A stretch of DNA of 39,543 nucleotides from the NCBI RefSeq assembly GCF_024282095.1, contig NZ_JAMWZS010000028.1, positions 1-39,543 of the forward strand. The letters run 5' to 3'. The stretch comes from Nitrosomonas sp. (GTDB lineage Bacteria > Pseudomonadota > Gammaproteobacteria > Burkholderiales > Nitrosomonadaceae). The position numbers and the translations under genes are program-made. How positions within the stretch are numbered: the first letter of the stretch is position 1; the number at the start of each line of letters is the position of its first letter. This document shows positions 33,273 to 39,543 of this stretch, in pieces. The notes under the pieces were generated by a model, which was not told the DNA's origin, searched no databases, and worked only from the letters and a program-made list of their open reading frames with translations.

Positions 33273-34991
33273 ATGAAATTTCATTACCCAGTGTTGTCTT
33301 TATTGTTGCTAACTATTGCGACCAATGGCACGGAAATTAATGCTGACTCAACACCCCCGGGAAATTTAGCAGCTTCCACAGTAGGTCAACAGTTGAATGA
33401 TCCGATTCCAGCGCCGATTCAAAAAGGCTCGATTCGACTGCGATTGAAACAGATAGCCAGCGGTCTGACTGCGCCCAATTGGGCGGTTTCCATACCCAGT
33501 GATCCTGACCATTTATACACTGGTGATCAAAACGGAAAATTGTGGCGCATCAACTTAGTGAGTGGCAATAAAGAAGTTTTCCTGGACCTCTCCGATCGGT
33601 TAGTGCCGTTGGGAGCTTTCGGCAGTGATTCGTTTGATGAGCGAGGATTTCTCGGGTTTGCTTTTCATCCTCAGTACGTTGAAAACGGTCTGCTGTATAC
33701 CTATACCTCAGAGCCTGCGGAAGACAGCAGTGATTTTTCCACCATCCCGGCGGGCGCCAGCCCCAATCACCGTTCGGTCATCAGAGAATGGCGGTTAGCT
33801 TCCACCAGTTCTCCAGCAACGGTAGTAGAAGTCCGCGTATTAATGACTGTGGATCAACCGCAATTCAATCACAATGGCGGAGCGCTTAATTTTGGCCCGG
33901 ACAACCTATTGTATATCGCATTCGGCGATGGCGGCGGTGCCGATGACCGCGATGGCCAGGATTTTATTGGTGGTCCGATCATCGGTCATGGTACCGATGG
34001 CAACGGTCAGAATCTCCGCAATCCCCTCGGCAGTTTGTTACGAATTGATCCGACAGGAAATAATGCCGGCAATGGAAAATACGGTATCCCGAGTGACAAT
34101 CCTTTTATTAGCTCGGATACAGCACTTCACGAAATTTATGCGTACGGTCTGCGCAATCCATTCCGCTTCTCCTTTGATTCCAAAACAGGTGCGCTTGTAC
34201 TCGCTGATGTCGGGCAAAACGATATTGAAGAAGTTAATCTGATTCAAGCAGGTGGCAATTACGGCTGGGGATTGAAAGAAGGCAGTTTTCGCTTTGAACC
34301 CAACGGCAACGATCCAGGGTTTGTCACCGATGGCATGGTTGATGGCAATTTCATCGATCCGGTCGTGCAATATGATCACGATGAAGGCACTGCCATCATC
34401 GGTGGATTTATTTATCGTGGCAATGCCATCCCTGCCTTGCAGGAAAAATATCTATTTGGAGATGTCGCCAAGACTGGTAAAGGCGATGGCCGATTATTTT
34501 ATTCGGATGGCAGCAAAATCCTGGAATTGGATCTGACCGTGCAGGATCAACCTGGCTTCTGGGTATTGGGTTTCGGGCAGGATGGCGATGGCGAACTCTA
34601 TGTGCTCGGCAACACAACGGGCACTCCTTTCGGAACAACCGGTGCAGTATACAAACTGGTTTCCAATGCCAGTTTTGATTCTACTATCCTCGAAATACCC
34701 GCAGTCAATGTTGTATTCGATAACGGCGATAGCAGTATTTACCGCGCCCGCCTGCAGGCCGTTCCAGATAGTGAGCCACTGCGGCTTGAAGTAGTCCAGG
34801 CAGAAAAGTTAGCGGATCAGTTTGGTGACGATAATGCCAACTTCAATCAAGCTACGGGCAAACTCACTCTACCATTTACCAATGTCTCTGATGCCAACGG
34901 CCAGGTATTCACCTATACCGCTGAATTGCAACAGGTATCCGATTTGCCGACTTTAACGTTTGAATTAAAACAAGCAACGCTGGTGAAATAA
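33273..34991 (+). CDS. Exported PQQ-type sugar/sorbosone dehydrogenase-like beta-propeller
   Basis: A 572-residue protein with a signal peptide (residues 1-24). Residues about 50-460 form a glucose/sorbosone dehydrogenase-type six-bladed propeller, shown by ASGLTAPNWAVSIPSD, NHNGGALNFGPDNLLYIAFG, GDGGGADDRDGQ, YGLRNPFRFSFD and ADVGQNDIEEVN followed by GGNYGWGLKEG. Soluble enzymes of this fold oxidise aldoses or related alcohols with PQQ and calcium in the periplasm. The C-terminal about 100 residues are an extra beta-rich domain. Substrate and cofactor are not proven; no PQQ biosynthesis genes are visible. AGGAGG precedes the ATG, and it appears monocistronic. Confidence 0.82.
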   Translation: MKFHYPVLSLLLLTIATNGTEINADSTPPGNLAASTVGQQLNDPIPAPIQKGSIRLRLKQIASGLTAPNWAVSIPSDPDHLYTGDQNGKLWRINLVSGNKEVFLDLSDRLVPLGAFGSDSFDERGFLGFAFHPQYVENGLLYTYTSEPAEDSSDFSTIPAGASPNHRSVIREWRLASTSSPATVVEVRVLMTVDQPQFNHNGGALNFGPDNLLYIAFGDGGGADDRDGQDFIGGPIIGHGTDGNGQNLRNPLGSLLRIDPTGNNAGNGKYGIPSDNPFISSDTALHEIYAYGLRNPFRFSFDSKTGALVLADVGQNDIEEVNLIQAGGNYGWGLKEGSFRFEPNGNDPGFVTDGMVDGNFIDPVVQYDHDEGTAIIGGFIYRGNAIPALQEKYLFGDVAKTGKGDGRLFYSDGSKILELDLTVQDQPGFWVLGFGQDGDGELYVLGNTTGTPFGTTGAVYKLVSNASFDSTILEIPAVNVVFDNGDSSIYRARLQAVPDSEPLRLEVVQAEKLADQFGDDNANFNQATGKLTLPFTNVSDANGQVFTYTAELQQVSDLPTLTFELKQATLVK

Positions 34992-35047
34992 AATTATCCA
35001 TCAAATTCTCAATGCAACTGTACTCATGTGACAGTTATTAATCCGCT

Positions 35048-35075
35048 CGCTTCTGGTTTTTTCTTGCCAGAAGCG
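35048..35075. terminator. Hairpin after the dehydrogenase gene
   Basis: CGCTTCTGG (35048-35056) pairs exactly with CCAGAAGCG (35067-35075) around a ten-base T-rich loop. No T-run follows the stem, so it may be a factor-dependent terminator or an mRNA-stabilising structure. Confidence 0.45.
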
Positions 35076-35130
35076 GCGAACAGTATGCTGCTCCCCTAAA
35101 AGCTGAAGATCTCAGCAAGCAAGCAATTTC

Positions 35131-35158
35131 TTGACACAATTGCTCAAAGTCATGTAAG
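35131..35158 (+). promoter_or_regulatory. Sigma-70 promoter of the cobalamin operon
   Basis: A perfect TTGACA at 35131-35136 is followed after 16 bases by TGTAAG at 35153-35158 (four of six matches to TATAAT). Transcription would start near 35165, about ten bases before the riboswitch. Confidence 0.6.
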
Positions 35159-35175
35159 TTTCGTCCTCACTTTTC

Positions 35176-35362
35176 AGGTGCCTTCAAGTTTCTTCTTGAA
35201 GGTTAAACGGGAAGCTGGTGCGTTCTGATTGAATTCAGGCAATGCCAGCACTGCCCCCGCAACGGTAAATGAGTAAACGATCTGCATCATGCCACTGTGT
35301 CACAACACGGGAAGGCGCAAATCTGGAATTTATTCCGCTCATGAGTCCGGAGACCGGCCCGA
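35176..35362 (+). ncRNA. Cobalamin (B12) riboswitch
   Basis: The conserved elements appear in order: AGGTGCC at the 5' side, GGTTAAACGGGAAGCTGGTGCG, the core GCCAGCACTGCCCCCGCAACGG, GCCACTG with CGGGAAGGCG after it, and finally GAGTCCGGAGACCGGCC. This is the aptamer of the AdoCbl class. It precedes btuB and B12 synthesis genes, which it should switch off when cobalamin is plentiful. The expression platform is probably in 35363-35518; the hairpin CGCGC-GGGTGT-GCGCG at 35490-35505 directly abuts the AAGGA ribosome-binding site of btuB, suggesting translational control. Confidence 0.95.
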
Positions 35363-35518
35363 AGTGAATACTACTAAGGTATTGCGGAGGGCAATCAGTG
35401 GCATTTTGACCGGCTTTTATTTTCCAGGCTGGTCCGTTTGTCCATTCTTGAATTTCCCTTCTGCATTCCTTAATTATTGAATTTATCAACGCGCGGGTGT
35501 GCGCGAAGGAATCAGATC

Positions 35519-37381
35519 ATGCAAAAATGCCGTTTCCCGGCACTGGCTGTGCTATGGCTTGGCACAACCACAACTGTATTCGCAGCCAATGCGGATCATC
35601 AAGAGAAACCTGTGATTGTCACGGCAACACGCACGGCACAAACTGCCGAATCTTCGCTGGCCTCGGTAACAGTCATTACGCGCAAGGATATCGAGCGCCA
35701 GCAGGCCCGCTCGATTCAGGATTTGTTGCTCGGCGTACCCGGGGTGAGCATCGCCAACAGTGGCGGAGCAGGCAAAAATACAGCGGTTTTCATGCGCGGC
35801 ACCGAATCCTCCCATGTTCTGGTAATGATTGATAACATCAAGGTCGGTTCGGCCACATCGGGCACGACAGCGTTTGAAAACATTCCCATTGATCAGATAG
35901 ATCGCATCGAAATCGTGCGCGGCCCCCGCTCCAGTTTATATGGCTCGGAAGCGATTGGTGGTGTCATCCATATTTTTACGCGCAAAGGTGACACCAGCGG
36001 AGGGCTCAAGCCGAGTTTTAATTTTGGCGGCGGCAGCTTCGGCACGTTGGAAGGTTCCGTGGGTCTGTCACGCGGATGGAAGCAAGGCTGGCTCAATATG
36101 ACGGCCAGCGGTATCGGTACGAGGGGATTCAATGCCTGTACTGGTTCTGACACTGCGGGTTGCTTTACCAATGAGCCTGACCGGGATGGTTATCGCAATG
36201 TGGCGGGCAGCATGCGCGCGGGCTACCGGTTTCAGAATGGATTGGAAATCGATGGTAATTTCATGCAATCCTCCGGAAAAACCGAGTTCGATGGCAGTTT
36301 TACCAATAAAGCCGTTCTGATGCAACAAGTCATCGGCGGCACCGCACGATATTCCCCTACGGATTTCTGGCGCATCAATCTGATTGGCGGCCGCAGCCGG
36401 GAAGACTCGGACAATTTTCTCGGCACTGCTTTCTTTAGCCGGTTTAATACCGCCCGCGATACCATTTCCGTACTGAATGATTTCACCCTGAAGCCCAATC
36501 ATTTATTGACCATCGGCATGGATTATCAGAAAGATCATGTTAAAACGACCGAGGCTTTTACGGTACATTCGCGCACCAACTGGGGCGTTTTTGCCCAACA
36601 TCAGGCAACGCTCGCCAAACATGATATTCAGCTATCCGTACGGCATGATGACAACCAGCAATTTGGCAGCCGGGTGACAGGCGGCGTTGGCTGGGGTTAT
36701 CCGATCACTGAAAATATCCGCCTGCTGGCCAGTTTCGGCACCGCTTTTAAAGCCCCCACATTCAATGACTTGTATTTCCCCAGTTCTTCCTTCTTTAGCG
36801 GCAACCCCAATTTGCGTCCGGAAGATTCGCTCAGTTATGAATTCGGCACACGCGGCAAGGCGGATTGGGGTAATTGGTCGTTAAATGTTTATGAAACCCG
36901 TATTGATGACCTGATTGCCTTTGATGCCAACGCCAAACCACCCGGCCCCTTCGTCAGAAATATTGACCAGGCGCGCATCCGCGGATTTGAAGGTATGCTC
37001 AGTACACAAATCAAAGGTTGGCAACTCAACGGCAATTTGACACTTCTTGACCCTGAAAATCGTTCATCCGGACCAAATCGAGGTAATATACTGGCGCGGC
37101 GTGCTGAACAATCGTTTCGGCTGGATGCCAATCGTCAATTCGGTCAACATTATATGCTCGGTGTCATGTTGCTAGTGGAAGGCGAACGTTTTGATGATCT
37201 GGCCAATACGCGCAAGCTGGACAGTTACGTCAAATTTGATTTACGCGCCGAATATATTTTGAACAAGCATTGGCGCCTGCAGGGACGCATCGAAAATTTA
37301 TTTAATGAACGCTATGAAACAGCTGCATTCTTCAATCAACCAGGGCGGAATTTCATTGCCATGGTACGTTATCAACCCTAA
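35519..37381 (+). CDS. btuB: TonB-dependent vitamin B12 receptor BtuB
   Basis: A 620-residue outer-membrane receptor. It has a signal peptide to about residue 25 (VFAANA), a TonB-box-like EKPVIVTATR, the plug domain (SIQDLLLGVPGVSIANSGG, IDRIEIVRGPRSSLYGSEAI) and a 22-strand barrel ending with GRNFIAMVRYQP. Length is close to E. coli BtuB (614). It takes cobalamin or cobinamide through the outer membrane with TonB energy. The start at 35519 is favoured by AAGGA at 35507-35511; the frame extends only to a TTG at 35477. The upstream riboswitch and downstream cob genes support the substrate. Confidence 0.93.
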   Translation: MQKCRFPALAVLWLGTTTTVFAANADHQEKPVIVTATRTAQTAESSLASVTVITRKDIERQQARSIQDLLLGVPGVSIANSGGAGKNTAVFMRGTESSHVLVMIDNIKVGSATSGTTAFENIPIDQIDRIEIVRGPRSSLYGSEAIGGVIHIFTRKGDTSGGLKPSFNFGGGSFGTLEGSVGLSRGWKQGWLNMTASGIGTRGFNACTGSDTAGCFTNEPDRDGYRNVAGSMRAGYRFQNGLEIDGNFMQSSGKTEFDGSFTNKAVLMQQVIGGTARYSPTDFWRINLIGGRSREDSDNFLGTAFFSRFNTARDTISVLNDFTLKPNHLLTIGMDYQKDHVKTTEAFTVHSRTNWGVFAQHQATLAKHDIQLSVRHDDNQQFGSRVTGGVGWGYPITENIRLLASFGTAFKAPTFNDLYFPSSSFFSGNPNLRPEDSLSYEFGTRGKADWGNWSLNVYETRIDDLIAFDANAKPPGPFVRNIDQARIRGFEGMLSTQIKGWQLNGNLTLLDPENRSSGPNRGNILARRAEQSFRLDANRQFGQHYMLGVMLLVEGERFDDLANTRKLDSYVKFDLRAEYILNKHWRLQGRIENLFNERYETAAFFNQPGRNFIAMVRYQP

Positions 37382-37396
37382 CAAGGAGTTCACACT

Positions 37397-37978
37397 ATGT
37401 TGATTTTATCCACTCGCAATCAGATGGCGATTGCATTACTGCTGGTATTATTGATGGTTCTCACCCGCAGTCATCACTTTGCATCCGTGCATAATCTGGC
37501 AGATGCTTCCTGGGCAATTTTCTTTCTGGTTGGCATCTATTTACGTTCAGCATGGCCATTGTTAGGTTTCTTTGCATTGAGCTGGTGGCTGGATTTTGCA
37601 GCCTACACTTGGGGTGGCGTCAGTGATTACTGCTTGACACCGGCTTATGTGTTCCTGTTACCGGCTTATGCTTCCTTATGGCTGGCTGGCCGCTGGTATG
37701 CCAAGCAATACCAATTCACCTGGCGCACTGCAATACCACTTTCTCTCAGCATCATGGCAGGCTTAACACTGTGCGAATTATTCTCCAGCGGGGGATTTTA
37801 TTTCTTCTCCGGTCGTATTGCAGAAACAACCTTGAGCGAATTCGGCGAACAACTGATCAAATACTTCCCGCTGTATATCGAAACCTTCGTATTTTATATC
37901 GGTATTGCCATCGTGATCCATGCGCTATTTGCATTGATTATTCAGCAGTTTAATTCACGCAACACCACAACGGGATAA
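37397..37978 (+). CDS. Six-helix membrane protein in the B12 operon, function unassigned
   Basis: The 193 residues form about six membrane helices, with no soluble domain. Conserved-looking polar pieces include TRSHHF near residue 24, WWLDFAAYTWGG near 65 and CLTPAYVFLLPAY near 80. I do not recognise a named family. Size and topology fit an S component of ECF vitamin transporters or a small cobalt/corrinoid permease. It lies 15 bases after btuB and four before cobO, with AAGGAG before the ATG, so it belongs to the riboswitch-controlled operon. A role in moving a corrinoid, cobalt or dimethylbenzimidazole precursor across the inner membrane is inference from context. Confidence 0.8.
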   Translation: MLILSTRNQMAIALLLVLLMVLTRSHHFASVHNLADASWAIFFLVGIYLRSAWPLLGFFALSWWLDFAAYTWGGVSDYCLTPAYVFLLPAYASLWLAGRWYAKQYQFTWRTAIPLSLSIMAGLTLCELFSSGGFYFFSGRIAETTLSEFGEQLIKYFPLYIETFVFYIGIAIVIHALFALIIQQFNSRNTTTG

Positions 37979-37982
37979 CAAC

Positions 37983-38588
37983 ATGGTTGATTCCGAGCGC
38001 GCACAGCGCCATCGCACTCGCATGCAACGCAAAAAAGAAGTGGTGGACGCTGCTATTGCGCAAGCTGATCGTGAACAGGGTTTAATATTGGTTCACACCG
38101 GCAATGGCAAGGGCAAATCCAGCTCGGCATTTGGCATGATTGCACGGGCACTGGGCCATGGCATGCACGTAGGCGTCGCACAATTTATCAAAGGCCGTTC
38201 GGATACCGGCGAAGAAGCTTTTTTCCGTAAGCAGGAAAATGTAATCTGGCACGTTCTGGGTGAAGGTTTCACCTGGGACACCCAGAATCTGGAACGCGAC
38301 ACGGAAACAGCCCAGCGCGGCTGGGCGATTGTGCAGGAAATGCTGCGCGACCCGTCACTTCATCTGATCGTACTCGATGAACTGACCTATCCGCTCAAGT
38401 TCGGCTGGCTGGATTTAACCGCAGTGTTGAGTGATCTCAAGAACCGCCCGCCCATGCAGCATGTCGTGATTACCGGACGCGGCGCACCCGATGCGCTTTG
38501 TGAAGCCGCAGATACCGTCACTGAAATGACCGACATCAAGCACGCCTTTCGCGCCGGTATCCAGGCACAGAAAGGCATCGACCTGTAA
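37983..38588 (+). CDS. cobO: Cob(I)yrinic acid a,c-diamide adenosyltransferase CobO/BtuR
   Basis: A 201-residue CobA/CobO/BtuR-type enzyme. The P-loop HTGNGKGKSS is at residues 38-47, followed by FGMIARALGHGMHVGVAQFI, the VLDELTYPLKFGWLD segment and VVITGRGAPDALCEAAD. It transfers the adenosyl group from ATP to the cobalt of corrinoids, in salvage or de novo synthesis. The start follows the previous stop by four bases, indicating coupling. The N-terminal 30 residues are charged, as in CobO, where they help cover the active site. Confidence 0.95.
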   Translation: MVDSERAQRHRTRMQRKKEVVDAAIAQADREQGLILVHTGNGKGKSSSAFGMIARALGHGMHVGVAQFIKGRSDTGEEAFFRKQENVIWHVLGEGFTWDTQNLERDTETAQRGWAIVQEMLRDPSLHLIVLDELTYPLKFGWLDLTAVLSDLKNRPPMQHVVITGRGAPDALCEAADTVTEMTDIKHAFRAGIQAQKGIDL

Positions 38589-38592
38589 CACC

Positions 38593-39255
38593 ATGAGCAA
38601 TCACCATCGCTTCAGTGATACAGAACGCGCTACCATTTACCGTGTCATCGCCGAGCGCCGTGACATGCGCCACTTTCTTCCTGATCCGGTTGATCCCATC
38701 GTGCTGCGACGCCTGCTCACCGCCGCACACCAGGCTCCCAGTGTCGGTTTGATGCAACCATGGCGATTCATCCGCATCACCGATACGCAGTTGCGTAGCA
38801 CCATCGCATCCTTGGTGGAAGCAGAACGGCACCGCACTGCCGCTGCACTGGCGGAGCGAGCGGATGAATTCATGCGCCTGAAAGTCGATGGCATCCTGGA
38901 ATGTGGCGAACTATTGGTAGCCGCATTAACCGATCAGCGTGAGCAACACATCTTTGGCCGCCGCACGCTGCCTGAAATGGATCTGGCTTCAGTCGCTTGT
39001 GCCATTCAGAATCTTTGGTTAACCGCACGCGCTGAGGGACTGGGCATGGGCTGGGTGTCATTGTTTGATCCTGCGCAACTGGCGCAATTGCTCAATATGC
39101 CCATAGGCAGCAAGCCGGTTGCCATTTTGTGTCTGGGTCATGTCGAGGCCTTCTATCCTGCGCCGATGTTAAAACTGCAAGGCTGGGCGGAAGAGCGGCC
39201 CCTGCAGGAATTAATATTTCACAATCACTGGAATAACACAATTTCTCCGGAATGA
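38593..39255 (+). CDS. bluB: 5,6-dimethylbenzimidazole synthase BluB
   Basis: A 220-residue flavin nitroreductase-fold protein of the BluB class. RRDMRHFLPDPVDPIVLRRL and AAHQAPSVGLMQPWRFIRI are the FMN-site motifs, and EGLGMGWVSLFDP with KPVAILCLGHVE are typical of the C-terminal half. BluB breaks down reduced FMN with oxygen to make DMB, the lower ligand of B12. Its presence next to cobO and cobQ points to aerobic assembly or remodelling of cobalamin. It starts four bases after cobO. Confidence 0.93.
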   Translation: MSNHHRFSDTERATIYRVIAERRDMRHFLPDPVDPIVLRRLLTAAHQAPSVGLMQPWRFIRITDTQLRSTIASLVEAERHRTAAALAERADEFMRLKVDGILECGELLVAALTDQREQHIFGRRTLPEMDLASVACAIQNLWLTARAEGLGMGWVSLFDPAQLAQLLNMPIGSKPVAILCLGHVEAFYPAPMLKLQGWAEERPLQELIFHNHWNNTISPE

Positions 39256-39324
39256 GCATTATCCTGACTCGTGCATTGGTCCAAATCCAGCGCAGATCTT
39301 CCAGCTGTTGACAGAACATATGCG

Positions 39325-39543
39325 ATGAACACTCAGACACTGATGATTCAAGGCACCACTTCGGATGCCGGCAAAAGTATGCTGGTCACCGCATTATGCC
39401 GCTGGCTGGCACGTCAGGGTATTCATGTGGCGCCATTCAAGCCGCAAAATATGGCACTAAACAGCGTCGTCAGTGCCAATGGCGGAGAAATCGGCCGTGC
39501 GCAAGCGGTGCAGGCATTGGCTGCCGGGCTGGCACCTCACACG
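39325..39543 (+). CDS. cobQ: Cobyric acid synthase CobQ, N-terminal part (cut by window edge)
   Basis: The frame from the ATG at 39325 stays open to the end of the window (73 codons). It reads [20 protein letters not shown], then [13 protein letters not shown] and [16 protein letters not shown]. This is the ATP-binding start of CobQ, with P-loop-like GTTSDAGKS at residues 10-18. CobQ amidates adenosyl-cobyrinic acid diamide at four side chains using glutamine. It begins 69 bases after bluB and probably belongs to the same operon; the glutaminase domain lies beyond the window. Confidence 0.93.
   Translation, partial: MNTQTLMIQGTTSDAGKSMLVTALCRWLARQGIHVAPFKPQNMALNSVVSANGGEIGRAQAVQALAAGLAPHT

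Overview
The window looks like a chromosomal segment of a betaproteobacterium, most probably of the Nitrosomonas type. The clues are the gene content and style: a sigma-28 driven flagellin and chemotaxis block with CheD, a PEP-CTERM protein, a monoheme porin-cytochrome, a cobalamin riboswitch with partial B12 genes, and decayed IS elements. This assignment is inference; no ammonia-oxidation gene or rRNA is present to fix it.

Layout. 1-420: the 3' end of an IS3-family transposase and an IS256-like end. 464-7401 (minus strand): late flagellar genes in the order fliC, flaG, fliD, fliS, fliT, fliK, an flhB-tail gene and ycgR. 7703-14298 (plus): a receiver-PAS-histidine kinase with its LuxR-type response regulator, two diguanylate cyclases with intact inhibitory sites, and a degenerate EAL-HDOD protein. 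14484-22077 (plus): a chemotaxis operon (CheZ-like gene, cheY, cheA, cheW, collapsed MCP gene, cheR, cheD, cheB, NlpC/P60 lipoprotein gene), preceded by a good sigma-28 promoter. 22195-22775: head-to-tail wreckage of an IS3 and an IS256 transposase. To the left the DNA is visibly AT-rich; to the right it is more GC-rich.

22993-34991 is an accessory stretch: a Cyc2-like cytochrome-porin, a serralysin-type secreted metalloprotease facing a membrane-anchored pseudokinase that lacks the catalytic residues, a PEP-CTERM protein, a rhodanese, an APC permease, a second EAL-HDOD paralogue, a 118-bp palindromic MITE-like repeat, a second dispersed repeat family and a PQQ-type soluble dehydrogenase. 35131-39543: a promoter, a cobalamin riboswitch and the operon btuB, an unassigned six-helix membrane protein, cobO, bluB and cobQ (cut by the window edge).

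How it works together. The left 22 kb forms one motility programme: filament assembly and its chaperones, a c-di-GMP brake (YcgR) with two cyclases that could feed it, and a complete adaptation and phosphorelay set whose own receptor gene has been lost, so CheA must be driven by receptors encoded elsewhere. The right end is a B12 uptake and remodelling operon under B12 control. The most unusual items are the pseudokinase, the collapsed MCP gene, the CheZ-like protein sharing its C-terminal tail with CheD, the Cyc2-like protein and the unassigned membrane protein in the B12 operon.
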